A stretch of DNA of 64,000 nt, taken from Arbacia lixula. Lineage: Eukaryota > Echinodermata > Echinoidea > Arbacioida > Arbaciidae. The stretch covers positions 2,551,899-2,615,898 of the forward strand of contig OZ022590.1 in the NCBI GenBank assembly GCA_963669155.1. Direction: 5' to 3'. Shown piece by piece: positions 24,901 to 35,365 of the stretch. The notes below the pieces were generated by a model. The model was not told where the DNA came from. It was given only the letters and a program-made list of their open reading frames with translations, and did no database searches. A program made the translations under genes and the position numbers. How positions within the stretch are numbered: position 1 is the first letter of the stretch; every line of letters begins with the position of its first letter.

Positions 24901-27696
24901 CCGATGACCAGGGTTTGTGTACGGTGTTAACACGGTCTTTGGCGGGTCACGGCGAATTGCCGAATCGCCAACTAAACTGGTGAGGTGCGATCGCGGCTTA
25001 CTAAATACACGAAGGGGTGGTGGTCTTGAATCATTCAGCTTTTACAGATGGTTAGATGTTGATACATGTACTTATAAGTTATTCATGTCCTCTTTATCCC
25101 CAGTGCCTAAGGAAGACGACCTCAGCCATGTTGATAATGTCCACTACTTGGAGTTCAACAGCGTCAATCGGAACAAAGCCAAAGGTCTGCATCATCCGTT
25201 CTTCTACCCGTACCGGAAGGCCGGGGAAGGCACGTACACGGCCTCGTTTGTGAACGTGATCAACAACATCACCTTCGCACCGACTGGAGTTCCGCTGCTG
25301 ACGCACTCGCACCTGGTGGACGACTCGGAGTGGTGTAACGCCGAGTCGCTGCGCAGAGAGGGCAAGGATTGCAGCCGAGAGGCGTGTGAATGCATTCACC
25401 GCGTGGACTTACCATATAAACAAGTGAGTGCGCAACGGTCTTGAGGCCAACGCAGATACCACGATGTGGTTACGACTCTGCTGTCGCAAGGGCCTTCGAC
25501 TATGTGACGTCCCCTATAAACAGTACTTGCACAAATCCCACGATCATTCGGCCATTTTGCAGAATCGTTCACCTGATCGGATCGTGTCGTAGGCGTGTCG
25601 TATGCGCGTGGCGTTTGGTCCACAGAGTGGTGAATTGGGATACTCTTAATACAGGCATGCCAGGTGTATTTCTCCAAGTATCGAAATAACGCATACCATA
25701 ACTCTTTTCCTATTTCCCTATTCAAAAGCCGACACGCGCATAACGTCTCTCGATATCTGATATGAAACCAATACATCTCTCAAATGTTTGGATGCCCTGA
25801 TAATAAGCGTAAGAGTTTAATATTCTAATAGTAAGATAAACTGGCTCTTTTATATCAAAGTGTTTGAATATAAAAATCCATTGCAAATTAACATCTCTTT
25901 TCCTCAGGTAGTGGAGCTGGTTTTTGTGAATCCTCGAGGTATTCCTCATCCGATGCATTTACACGGCCACTACTTTAATGTGGTGGCGATGGAGACCAAG
26001 TGGAACCTCTTCAGCATAGACGACTTCAAAGGACTGGATGCAAAAGGTTAACGATCGTGTTGTGTATGCTGCATTACTTTGACAAAAGGAAGAAAGTGAC
26101 AAATCACTCAAACTTGGGTTACTGATACTTGAAGACTGTACCCAGCATTACTACATACAAACAAAATCTAGAGAAAAAAATATTAATCTTGCTGCGAGAT
26201 TTCTAATATGATTATGGTGTTGCTCTGCTGCCAATGCAAGTGACAGATCATACATTTTGCTAATTTAAAAGAAAAGTCTCGTTTGTTATTTGCTTCCTGT
26301 TGTCAAAGAATGGCAGCATGGTTCACTGTCACTTAGGATACCGAAAATGGTGTCGTCATATCAATTGCAATACAAGTTTCTGGTTTTAAACAACATCACT
26401 CAAGTAAGGGCTTCACTGGTCTGATATTACCAGCGGGCTATAGTGTCGGACAATCCCAAATATAGTTCCTCCTGTGACGTTTCTCTACTCACATCGTTTA
26501 AATCCAATTGTTTTGACAATATGCCCATAATGACATCACACTTTGGTACTCTGTTAATAATGCCCGACTCTGACAAAAGGAAGCAACTAACAAAAAAGAG
26601 GGGTTTTTTTTTATAAATGAACAAAATGTGTCTGTCACCTGCATTGGCATCAGTGTAACACCTCATCATGTTAGATTGAATATCTCGCAGCAAGATGAAT
26701 ATTTCTTGTCCAGATTTTGCCTGTATGTAGGGAATGCTGGTTACAATCTAAGAGTACCAATAAGGCAGATTTGAGTGATTTGTCACTTGCTTCCTTTTGT
26801 CAGAGTAGAGCAGAATAGACCTTAAAGCATGTTTCACGTGACGTATCACTACATGATTAGCATGACCTTCAGGCTTTTGAACGCTTTAATCCGAAACTGA
26901 ACAAATCAAGTCTAGTTTTCATACGATTTGTTTTTCATTCTTCTCTTTTCTCAGTTAGGGCGAGCCAGATAAGAAAGTAATGATGATGAATCTACTTAAG
27001 TCAGACCCTTTTATTGAATAGTTTGGATTATAAACCTCCAACAGCCTGGAAGGCAGGCTAGTACACGTGCTACACTACCTAGAGGGATAGTACACCCTAA
27101 AGATAATTTGGTTTCAATAAAAGCAGAAACATTATAGAAACATGTAAGTGAAAAAGGGGTGTGACGAGAATCCGTAAAAGGATAAGAAAGTCCATTTTCA
27201 CATCCCCTTGTAAAATGTTAAGCATTAAAACGTACACTACAGTTACCTGTACGAAAAGACCATACTTGTTCTCTCCCGTGAGCATCTTCATAAACAAGTT
27301 TTGTTGCGTTGCATGTTCAGTTTGTTCCCCAATCGCTCCAAAAGCTGTTTCAACGCTTCCTGTACCAGCTAAAATGCTGCTCATGTCTAGAGAAACAAAT
27401 ACTTGCAAAACACACAAAGAGTTCAGTAATTCAACGATGATTGTCTACACTGCAGGTGAAATCAAACGTAACTTGGTCGACATGCCAAGGAAGGACACTG
27501 CTATGCTGCCCCCTAGCGGCTACTTGGTAGTAAGGTTCCGCGCCGACAACCCCGGATGGTGGTTCTTGCATTGCCACTTCGACACTCATCTTTTGGTAAG
27601 TACTGACATCATCATATGGTTTAGCATCATTGTTTGGTCTGTTGGTAGTAGAAATAAAAACATTAGTACTAATCAGTAGCAGCAGCAGTTGCAGTG

Positions 27697-27748
<52 letters not shown>

Positions 27749-28654
27749 GTGTTAAAAAAACCTCTTGACACTTTGAAAAATAATTAGAAATAAATTATAA
27801 CTAAAATCAAGCTAACTGAATTTAACACAACATTCAGTCAAGGGATGCCATTCGTTTTTAGAAGCAGGTTTCGAGATATTTCATTGATTACTTTCTTGAA
27901 ATAATAATGTAAATATTCAATGAGATTTACACATTTGGAAAATTTTGGATAAAAAAAATTTGTGTGTATCAGATTATTGACTTAGAACATAACAATGGTC
28001 ATTGTGTATCACACATGTCAACCCACAATTTCGTTTGTGCCAAAAGCATCATGCATTATTGATGGTGTAATGTCAGTTGCTAGTGGATTGACATGTGTGA
28101 TACGCAATGGTCATTATTTTGTTCTGAATTAATACACACACATTTTTAGATCCAAATTTGTCGAACAGTGAAAATCGTATTAAATATTTGGATAATTGTA
28201 AAGAAAGAAATTCATGAAATTCCACAGAAACTGCTTGTAAAAAAATTGACAGCCACTGACTTTATGTAGTATCAATTTCGGCTTGATTTAATGGACAACT
28301 TATTTCTAATCATTTTTTAAGAGTATCAACAGACTTTTTAACATCTATTAGTATAAGTAGAAGTAACGGTAGTAGTAGTAGTAGTACCGGTGGTAGTAGT
28401 AGTAGTAGTAGGAGTAGGAGTAGTAGTAGTAGCAGCAGTAGTAGTAGTAGTAGTAGTAGTAGCAGCAGCAGTAGTAATATACTTTGTTCATTTTTAGGTA
28501 GCATTACTTAAAGTGGTGGAGTAAATGGGGGATAAAATTTTAAAATCTATCCATCTTCTTTTCTATTTCCTTGCAGTCGGGTATGGCGATGGTATTCTAC
28601 GTTGACGGTCCGCTATCCGCCCCTCCAACAAACATGCCAGTGTGTGCACCGTGA
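15908..28654 (+). CDS. secreted laccase-like multicopper oxidase, 617 aa
   Basis: Exons: 15908-15965, 19357-19589, 22105-22291, 22690-22926, 23270-23583, 24010-24157, 25104-25423, 25908-26046, 27456-27595, 28577-28654. All are GT-AG, phases match throughout and the total is 1854 nt. Family members oxidise phenols or other donors and reduce O2 to water. Signal peptide is residues 1 to about 18. A Cys-rich N-terminal segment (residues 25-75) resembles that of arthropod laccase-2. Copper sites: HWHG (121-124), HWWHSH (162-167), HPMHLH (513-518) and HCHFDTH (584-590), with Met595 as axial type-1 ligand. So T1, T2 and T3 ligands are complete and activity is expected. N-glycosylation sites include NFT and NIT. 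Introns carry several MITEs, and decayed partial copies of exon 4 lie just before exon 4. The substrate cannot be read from sequence. Confidence 0.93.
16902..17149. mobile_element. MITE family A, copy 2
   Basis: Terminal inverted repeats CTGACAAAAGGAAGCAAGT and its near reverse complement (TTTCCTTTTGTCAGAGTAGG), 248 bp in all, within intron 1 of the oxidase. The inside matches copy 4 at 26558 closely (GAATATCTCGCAGCAAGATG). Confidence 0.85.
17225..17400. repeat. dispersed repeat C, copy 1
   Basis: Shares GGTTTCAATA, GAAACATATTA and GTGACGTCACGTGC with stretches at 24563-24745, 27083-27210 and, more weakly, 19615-19750. The GTGACGTCACGTGC core holds a CRE-like and an E-box-like motif, though regulatory use is untested. 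Confidence 0.65.
17786..18008. mobile_element. MITE family B, copy 1
   Basis: Imperfect inverted ends: ACCGAAGT...TTGTCAAGACAA at the left and TTGTCTTGACAACATGCTCA...CACTTCG at the right. Related copies lie at 21228-21453 and 26331-26552. Confidence 0.7.
18895..19053. repeat. short inverted-repeat element plus poly-G
   Basis: GCACGCTATCCTTACTACTA recurs inverted near 18993-19016 around an 80-bp spacer, and a related GCATGCTATCCTTACTG recurs near 19247. A run of about 24 G follows at 19030-19053. Confidence 0.65.
19150..19205 (+). repeat. tRNA-like fragment (SINE head relic)
   Basis: A B-box-like GCAGGTTCAAATCCTTCTG is preceded by partial tRNA-like sequence. No full cloverleaf forms, so this is a relic at best. 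Confidence 0.35.
20190..20830. repeat. dispersed repeat G, copy 1
   Basis: Long similarity in the same orientation to 45060-45690. Landmarks are GTATGGATACTAAAGCGTG, CACTACAATGCTTTGATGTC and TTGCGTGCATTTGCGTG. No coding capacity was recognised. Confidence 0.75.
21228..21453. mobile_element. MITE family B, copy 2
   Basis: Starts CATAGAGTACCGAAGTGGTG and closes with a partly inverted counterpart (TTTTGACAATCTACTCAAATG...). It lies in intron 2 of the oxidase. Confidence 0.7.
22434..22689 (+). pseudogene. two decayed partial copies of oxidase exon 4
   Basis: Just upstream of the true exon 4 (22690) two segments resemble its 5' half including the acceptor. One follows CAG at 22433-22435, with CACTTCTACTCCGG and GGGCCGATGCCGTGTAT. 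The other follows TTTCAG at 22573-22578, with CACGCCCACTCTGGC and GTTCGTAGATCGTTCGGCA. Both have lost the HWWHSHSG coding and the frame, and neither keeps the 3' half. They look like old tandem duplications of the intron-exon border. Confidence 0.75.
24563..24745. repeat. dispersed repeat C, copy 2
   Basis: GGGATAGTTCACCTTGAAG start, GGTTTCAATCAAAGCAG, and GTGACGTCACGTGCTAGG near the end. Same family as 17225-17400, within oxidase intron 6. Confidence 0.7.
26069..26317. mobile_element. MITE family A, copy 3 (diverged)
   Basis: CTTTGACAAAAGGAAGAAAG on the left and GCTTCCTGTTGTCAAAG on the right. The interior resembles the reverse complement of the other copies. Confidence 0.7.
26331..26552. 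mobile_element. MITE family B, copy 3
   Basis: GATACCGAAAATGGTGTCGTC at the left and CACTTTGGTACTCTG at the right. It lies between MITE A copies 3 and 4 in oxidase intron 8. Confidence 0.7.
26558..26814. mobile_element. MITE family A, copy 4
   Basis: CTCTGACAAAAGGAAGCAAC and CTTGCTTCCTTTTGTCAG ends. The interior is very close to copy 2 at 16902. Confidence 0.8.
27083..27210. repeat. dispersed repeat C, copy 3 (5' part)
   Basis: GAGGGATAGTACACCCTAAAG, then GGTTTCAATAAAAGCAG. Truncated relative to copies 1 and 2. Confidence 0.65.
27689..28476. repeat. two (GTA)n microsatellites around dispersed repeat D
   Basis: (GTA)n runs at 27698-27748 and 28364-28476 bracket the first copy of repeat D in the last intron of the oxidase. 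Confidence 0.9.
27765..28330. mobile_element. dispersed repeat D, copy 1 (foldback-like)
   Basis: Core GTATCACACATGTCAACCCAC near 28005 is inverted as GATTGACATGTGTGATACGC near 28087. Outer parts are also inverted (GAAATAAATTATAAC near 27788 against the 28300 region). Copies 2 and 3 are at 31150-31640 and 32265-32650. Confidence 0.65.
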
Positions 28655-28669
28655 ACAACTCTCTAACTC

Positions 28670-28895
28670 ATGGGCGGAAATCCCGGGGGGGGGGGGGGGG
28701 CGGGGGGGGACGCGCCCCCCCCCCCACCATTTCGAAGGGGGGGGACACAATATCAAATGTCCCCCCCCACTATTTTCGGTCCTGTACCCCTAAAATATCA
28801 TCATCACCCCCCCCCCCCCCCCCGCTCAGCGACTTCTTGATGAAAAACATGTCCCCCCCCCCCCCCCCACACCTTCGGGGAGCGATTTCCGCCCT
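28670..28895. mobile_element. foldback sequence with GGGCGGAAATCCC ends and poly-G/poly-C arms
   Basis: GGGCGGAAATCCCGGGGG at the left and GGGAGCGATTTCCGCCC at the right, with runs of G then C between, 16 bp after the oxidase stop codon. It lies in the 3' UTR or just past it. Confidence 0.6.
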
Positions 28896-30400
28896 TGCTC
28901 TAACTGATAGCATCCATGGCATCTGTGGTTTTGGGCATTAACTTTTGATATCAACTATGAACAAAGAAGATTGATGAAAGAACACATTTTTGCACAAGAT
29001 TAATCATTTGTTGTCACTATATTGATATGCATCATATTCGTAATAATATCTCAAAGTGAAAAAAAAGCGAAATAATCACTATATCAAACATTTTGCAACG
29101 CGCTGAAAATGTTTTAATTAAGCCTTTTGTGTTTCAAATTGGCACAATTATTACTAAAAAAATATTTTCAAGCGCTTCGTGATATACAATAGCATGTGCA
29201 TTCACTTTTACGATCAAAACCTGACTTAATGATATAGTGTTGCCAATTTGAACATTTGAACAGTTTTGTACTCTGTTATCGGCTAATGAAAACAGATGAC
29301 AATGGTATTGGAAATCACATTGCAATTCAACATTGCAACTTTTTGTACAATATCTTCAGATAGCTATCATCACGATTGAGAATATCATTCAAACATATTA
29401 TTTTTAGCAATCTTGAGGTGCCGTGAATTCATTTTATGTGTAATTGTCCGCACTGTTTGTATTTCTAAAGAGCATTAGCTTTGTTTGGCAATGTATTAGA
29501 TTCGTATAGTGGTGTGATATTTTACTGATTGTAAACAAAAAAAGAAATACGAGTGCCTTATCTATTTGACAATAACAATGTTAAGAAGGGTAAGTGTATT
29601 ATAAATAGATGATTAAATGTTTTGAAATGAATGCATATCTTTTAATATTGCTATGTAGCTAACTTGTGCAACGTATTGGGCCCACGTGTAAACTGAAAAC
29701 TAACTGAAGTGGGATTTAATACCCTTACGATCCTAACTGTGAAAGGTCTATTGTCGCATTATTATTTTTTTTTACTTAAATCAGATTTTATTAAATTAAC
29801 TTACTAAGCTTAAGACAGTTTGACACTTCATTCTTGTGTTTCAGAAGACCTCCCCAGATTGACAGCCAGATGGCGATGAAACGATGTAAAATGGAGGTGG
29901 TTATGTTGTAATCATGGTAACGTAACACATCGGCAGGCCACAGGCCACGTAACCTGCCGATGTCTTACGTTACGATGTTACAGCATATCCTCATGAATAT
30001 GATAAACAGAGTGGTGAATATAGGATAGCGAGCGGAAGAGAGAAAGTTGTGTGACGATGAGGACCCTGTGTTTGTTTCATCAGTATCTTTTATAATTTGC
30101 ATAATACAACCGACTCAACCTTCGGGGTGCATGGGCCCAAGCCAATTACCTCGCTTCAGTAAAATCTTGTTATGATGAACGGTGAACACATAGGTTTGCA
30201 TAAATTTGGACCGGAAGAATTGCCTCATAACAAAATCTTGTTGTATCTTGCTATGTAAGATTATTGTTACTAGAGAAAGGGATGGAAAACAACAAATCAC
30301 AGTGGATTAAAAAAAAATAAAAGGAAGGGGGGGGAAGGTTACGGGATCAATGATAAAGGGAAAGCAACCATTTAAAATATATTTGAAAAAAACCAAAAGA
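28896..30400. other. downstream region of the oxidase gene
   Basis: AT-rich, no exon seen. ATTAAA at 29612-29617 is a weak polyadenylation candidate. A hairpin around 29920-29990 pairs CATGGTAACGTAA...CATCGGCAGG with its reverse complement. Confidence 0.5.
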
Positions 30401-30409
30401 TTACGCGAT

Positions 30410-30712
30410 GGTTGCCAGGCGTTCAGGTGTTGTGACTTGGGGCCACATCGATGACCTTTTACCGACTACCATTAGTGCCCTTCTGATATGGTGATCTCGG
30501 CCCAAAGCATGTCTCTTCGTAAACTCCTGGAATTCTAGCCCATCGGGCCCTGACGATTTAGGGGAGGAAACAAGGCTGATCCCAATCACACGGTGCCAAA
30601 CCGCAAAAAACCTTGAACCTGTATTAGCGTCAGACGAGATTCGAACCCGTGCGAGGCGCACGAGTGTGAGCTTACTGCCGGCGTATTAGACCTCTCGGCC
30701 ATAATACCGTCG
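30410..30712 (-). mobile_element. tRNA-derived SINE (Leu/Ser-like head)
   Basis: On the minus strand a tRNA-like head begins at 30712. It has the A-box TGGCCGAGAGGTCTAA, a long variable arm typical of tRNA-Leu/Ser, and the B-box GGGTTCGAATCTCG. An unrelated body of about 215 bp follows. The acceptor ends do not pair well, so this is a SINE head. Confidence 0.65.
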
Positions 30713-30826
30713 GTGCTAAGTCAGGATAATTTACTTGTTACATGGTGTTTATGTTTATATTTGCATCCCTCCACGATGAACGTGTTAGCGACCCTAAGCT
30801 GTGAATGTATCGTGCCCGGAATCGTT

Positions 30827-30931
30827 CATGCACTACGAACATGGTCTTTTGTTATGCGGAGACAATTTAAAAGGGATCGTCCCTTTGAAATTGTGTCTGC
30901 ATAACAAAAGATCGCGTTCGTAGTACGCATG
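30827..30931. repeat. 105-bp palindrome
   Basis: Arms CATGCACTACGAAC...TCTTTTGTTATGC and GCATAACAAAAGATC...GTTCGTAGTACGCATG surround AAGGGATCGTCCCTTT. Probably a small foldback MITE. Confidence 0.8.
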
Positions 30932-31149
30932 GTACACGCAGGGCCATGGCTGGCTGTATTTAGAATTACAGACTAAGTTAAATGTGTAGATTATTGATGC
31001 TTGATTACGTTGTATTGTACGAAGATATACGGTAGATGTAAGAATGTTCTTGTTTAAGTGTTGCATAGATGCCATCGTGGAGAGCTATTAAATAAGCCGT
31101 TTTCGCCATGTATTCACAACTTTATCCCTAACACGCTATCTGTTGATTT

Positions 31150-31640
31150 AGTTTCAATAAGCTTGTGTCGTAATGTATTCACAACTGCCTAGTGACGCGT
31201 TACTACAATCACCTGTATTTCGTGATTCAGTTTCAATAGATGGAACGCATTCTGAATCTATCAGTTGTTGCTACTCGGACAAACCTCGGACAAGCTTTGT
31301 GTGCATCAGATTATCAACTCAGAGCAAAACAATGGTCATTGTACATAACAGATGTCAACATACAACTCTCCTTTTTCCAGAAGTATCATGCATTATTAAT
31401 GACACCGATGGCAGTCGCTCGCGGATTTACAGGTGTCTTATTGTTTTGAATTAGCTATCTGATACGTACAATTGTTTTAGGTCTAATAAATTTGTACAAA
31501 AAGTGCAAATAAATGACATTTGATGAAATGTAACGCAACCTGTTAATAAAAAAATTGAATTTGAATTTATGATGTGTCAATTCCAGCTTGATTCGAGTTG
31601 TAATTTATCTTTTTATTTTATTGTTCAACAGCTTTTGAAC
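31150..31640. mobile_element. dispersed repeat D, copy 2
   Basis: Shares TGCATCAGATTATCAACTCAG, ACAATGGTCATTGTA and ATCATGCATTATTAATGAC with copies 1 and 3. Confidence 0.65.
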
Positions 31641-31822
31641 ACCTAGTATATTCACAGTATGGCCAACTCGATTTCATGAGGTAACAGTGGGTGTGAGCAT
31701 ATGTATGTGTGAGTGTGTGTGTGTGTGTTAAAGAGACAGCAACACGGAACAGAATGACACCAAATAGAAGTGAATGGAAACTGATTGAGGAGGGCTTCAT
31801 CCAACAATGGTTTAACAATGCC

Positions 31823-31905
31823 TGATGATGATGATAATGATGATGATGATGATGATGATGATGATAATAATAATAATGATAATGATGATGATGATGATGA
31901 TGATA

Positions 31906-31935
<30 letters not shown>
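31823..31935. repeat. (ATG)n/(GAT)n microsatellite
   Basis: About 37 GAT/AAT units. All six frames are open, giving spurious Met-, Asp- or His-rich ORFs. Confidence 0.95.
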
Positions 31936-31937
<2 letters not shown>

Positions 31938-32099
31938 ACAAGGAGTAAGGAAGCAGCAGACTGTAGAGCAGAACGACCCTCCACTAAGACTCTCAGAATC
32001 AAACTGAAATGATAAAAAAAATAAAAAAAAAGAAACCTTCATCAACGCATTTCTTGACCACCTTTTTTGTAAGTTGTCAGTCAAGAATCCTACGAAACT

Positions 32100-33063
32100 G
32101 GGCATTCGGACGGAAATCATACGGGTGTGTGTTTACGTATGTGTGTATGTGTATGTGTGTGTGTATTTACGTGAATAAGAGAGAGAGAATAAGCGAGAGG
32201 GAAATTAAAAAGCGAGGATGGGGAGGGAGGGAAAAGGAGCTAGGAGAATATCAGAGTTGTACTAAGTGCTAAATAAAACTTTTGGTCTTGCCACTTTTGA
32301 AAATAATTGCAAAAAAAGTTACAACTTGAATCAAAATGAAAGTAACGCTTCATCAAGTCAAGGGATGTCACTTTTTCAGAAGCAAGTTTGTTGACATTTC
32401 ATAAATTACTGTTCTTGAAGTAGACATGTGAAGAAGTAATGAGAATTTCACTTTTGAACAAATGTGGCGCTTTAAATTTGTGTGTATCAGATAATAAATT
32501 CAGAACACAAAATTAGCCATTGTGCTTCACACATGTCAACCCAAAACTTATTTTCTGCCAGATGCATCATGCATTATTAATGAAACTGTGTTGGAAGTTG
32601 CTGGCTGGTTGACAGGTGTGATACATACTGGTCATTGTGGATGGAAATTATGCGGGTGTGTGTGTGTGTGTGCGTGTGTGTGTGGGTGTTAGAAAGGGGG
32701 CTGTCCTTCCTCTGGTTACGTTATGTGAGAAACTACACAATGATCATTTACGCTCGATACATTCGCATTAACATGAGCATGGGTTTTACCCACAAAAAAT
32801 GATATGCATTACAAAGTGTAGAAAAATTTTGTTCTCATAACTTCGTAGCTGTTTAAAAACAGGCTTGAATATCTATGCATCACACATTACTTATTTCTTG
32901 GAAAACAATAATAATCAAACAATAATGATCGGTGGATATCCTGTCAAAACGAAACTGGATTGCGTCAGAGGTCCGTATTATGTGTTTACTCCGGTCTCTC
33001 AATAAATTGAAATGTTTGAATTCGTCCTCTCTCCCCCCCCCCCTACACACACAAAAAAAAACA

Positions 33064-33105
<42 letters not shown>

Positions 33106-33110
33106 TACAG
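32100..33110. repeat. microsatellites and dispersed repeat D, copy 3
   Basis: GT-rich at 32126-32166, repeat D copy 3 at about 32265-32650, GT-rich at 32655-32690, poly-C then (CA)n at 33034-33104. No gene seen. Confidence 0.8.
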
Positions 33111-34074
33111 GAATGGGGCAGATAAACGTGCTCATCGCGCAAAGGTTATTCTGCCCACTCTTCGGCTGAAATCGGCACACCCCTTTTTATCTCGACATTG
33201 AAAACAATCTTTCTCGTGATGATGTATTTGCACAAACTCTAGATGTCACACTGTCCTTAAAAAAAACAGCACCCCCCTCAGCAATGATGAAGATATATAT
33301 ATATCTTTATAATATATCATTCAAATATAGTCACCCTCGCACAATGAACCAGTACTCGGCAAAATTGTTTAGGTTCCACCGTATTTTTTCTTACCAATCG
33401 TGCCCCCCCCCCCCCCCCCACACACACACACCATGATGAGTCAACTACACGAATTAAGTAAATATATTTATGCTCTTAACACTCATCAAAATAGATAAAG
33501 ATTGTACCCTTCGTGGTTTATAGTAATCTACGAAAAAAATTGTGTGCCAAATGCACCCTTGCCATAGGGATTGTGTATTTTCCTGATTAAAAATTTATAT
33601 GAGGCACACAAAGAGTTAAGATGGTAAAAAAAAATAAACGTGGGAAGTCTGAACTTCCGTTGCTAAGGTTGACTGGTGGAGTTATCCGTTTGGTGATGTC
33701 GGTTGATCGAACCGGTAGAGAGTCTCTACCACTTCCGTTATCACTGCTGCATGGTTTAAACCCGATATAAGGACACTACATGTTTCTGTTCACGTTGTTC
33801 ACCACATCGAGTGAGCCCATGAAAGCAATAGATGGTTCATTTCGCGTAGGCCTGTCATGAGTACATTTGTAAAACAAGACAAAAAGAAACCCCGTTTGTT
33901 AAATTTGGGAGCGTTGATGGTCATTCTGCGGAGAAACTTGTTTTATTTATCTTTGTTGGAGATTATTCGGTGGATGTGACGGACAGTGTACTGTAAATGC
34001 ATATCATTGATAACGAGGGGATAGCGGGTGGCTTGGTTTGAGTGGTGGACGATCACGGCTTTCCAGTTTGCATC
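33111..34074 (+). other. upstream region and presumed 5' UTR of the glycosyltransferase gene
   Basis: No exon on the minus strand. GATATAAGG near 33765 is a weak TATA-like element about 310 bp before the start codon. A poly-C run lies at 33404-33419. The transcription start is not determined. Confidence 0.4.
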
Positions 34075-34566
34075 ATGAGGGTGTAAGTATACATTTTATC
34101 ATTATTATCATTTAGTGTATTTGAAAATCATAATTTAGCATGATCTATCGACAATAACGTGTTATGTTTTCAGCAGTAATGCATACAATTCACGTTGTAG
34201 AATGAGAGTTTATCTGCCACAGGAAGAGATAACAGAGAAATAGAGAAGGAATGTAAGAAAGTAAGGGAGAGCATGGAGAGAGGGAAATGAAAGAAGGAAG
34301 ACGCATGGAGGGAGAGATAAAGGGGGTCGAGGGGAGGGGGTTGAGAGGGAGAATATACAAAATAAAAAAGATCCATGGTAAATGAGACAGGGTAAAGGTG
34401 GGTAAGGGATGTACTTAAGTATTTAGAGAGAGAACGAGATCATGGAGATAGAAATGGAGAGAAGGGGCGTTATAGCAAAAACGGAAAACATTTCAAAGAG
34501 AGTGAGGAGGGAGGGAGAGTGAGAGAGGGAAGAGAGAGGGGGAGAGGGAGAGGGGGGAGGGAGGGG

Positions 34567-34599
<33 letters not shown>

Positions 34600-35248
34600 G
34601 GGGGAGAAGGTGGGGTTGCAAGAGAATGAGAAGGTTGGATAAGAGAATATGAAAAAAAGAAATAGGAGAACAAAAGAGATCGACCGTCAAATCTAAATGG
34701 TAAATGTTTTCATCTAATACAACTAAAAGTGCATGTCATCAAAACTAGAACACTCAGTCCTCGGTGGAGAGATGTCACGATTGTATCAATATTATGCACA
34801 GAAGCATATCTTTATCAGCTCTTTGTAACATATCAATGTCCTCCCTGTGTTTGGAAAGAATACAACGATTACGCAAAATGCAACGCTTTGTTTCTGTGTT
34901 AACTCTTTCTGTGGCAGATAAACTGTTGTTTCATGTATAATGTATTAACATCGCTACGTTTTTATAACCAACTGTTTTACTTGTATTTGCTCACCAAGGC
35001 TTCTTGGAGTGTATATGACGATGTATACAGTGTCTACATCTAATACCTGGGTATCACATACATGATATATCTTTATCTTTCAAGAGCATCTTGTGAGGTC
35101 ATCGCTGTTCACTTCTTTTGAAGACCCTGGTTTAGTTTCCCGTCATGTACATCAACAAAAGTTCAACCGCTGCAGGATCGGACTGCTTGATAATGTTCAA
35201 CACCAGAGAAACTAGACAGTGCAAATCATCATTGTTATTGTTCTCATT

Positions 35249-35293
<45 letters not shown>

Positions 35294-35329
35294 CTCTCTC
35301 TCTCTTTCTCCCCCACCTCTCTCTCTCTG

Positions 35330-35365
<36 letters not shown>

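Noticed and set aside
31785..32012. Asp-rich, Met-rich and Ile/His-rich frames
   Set aside because: All derive from the GAT microsatellite.
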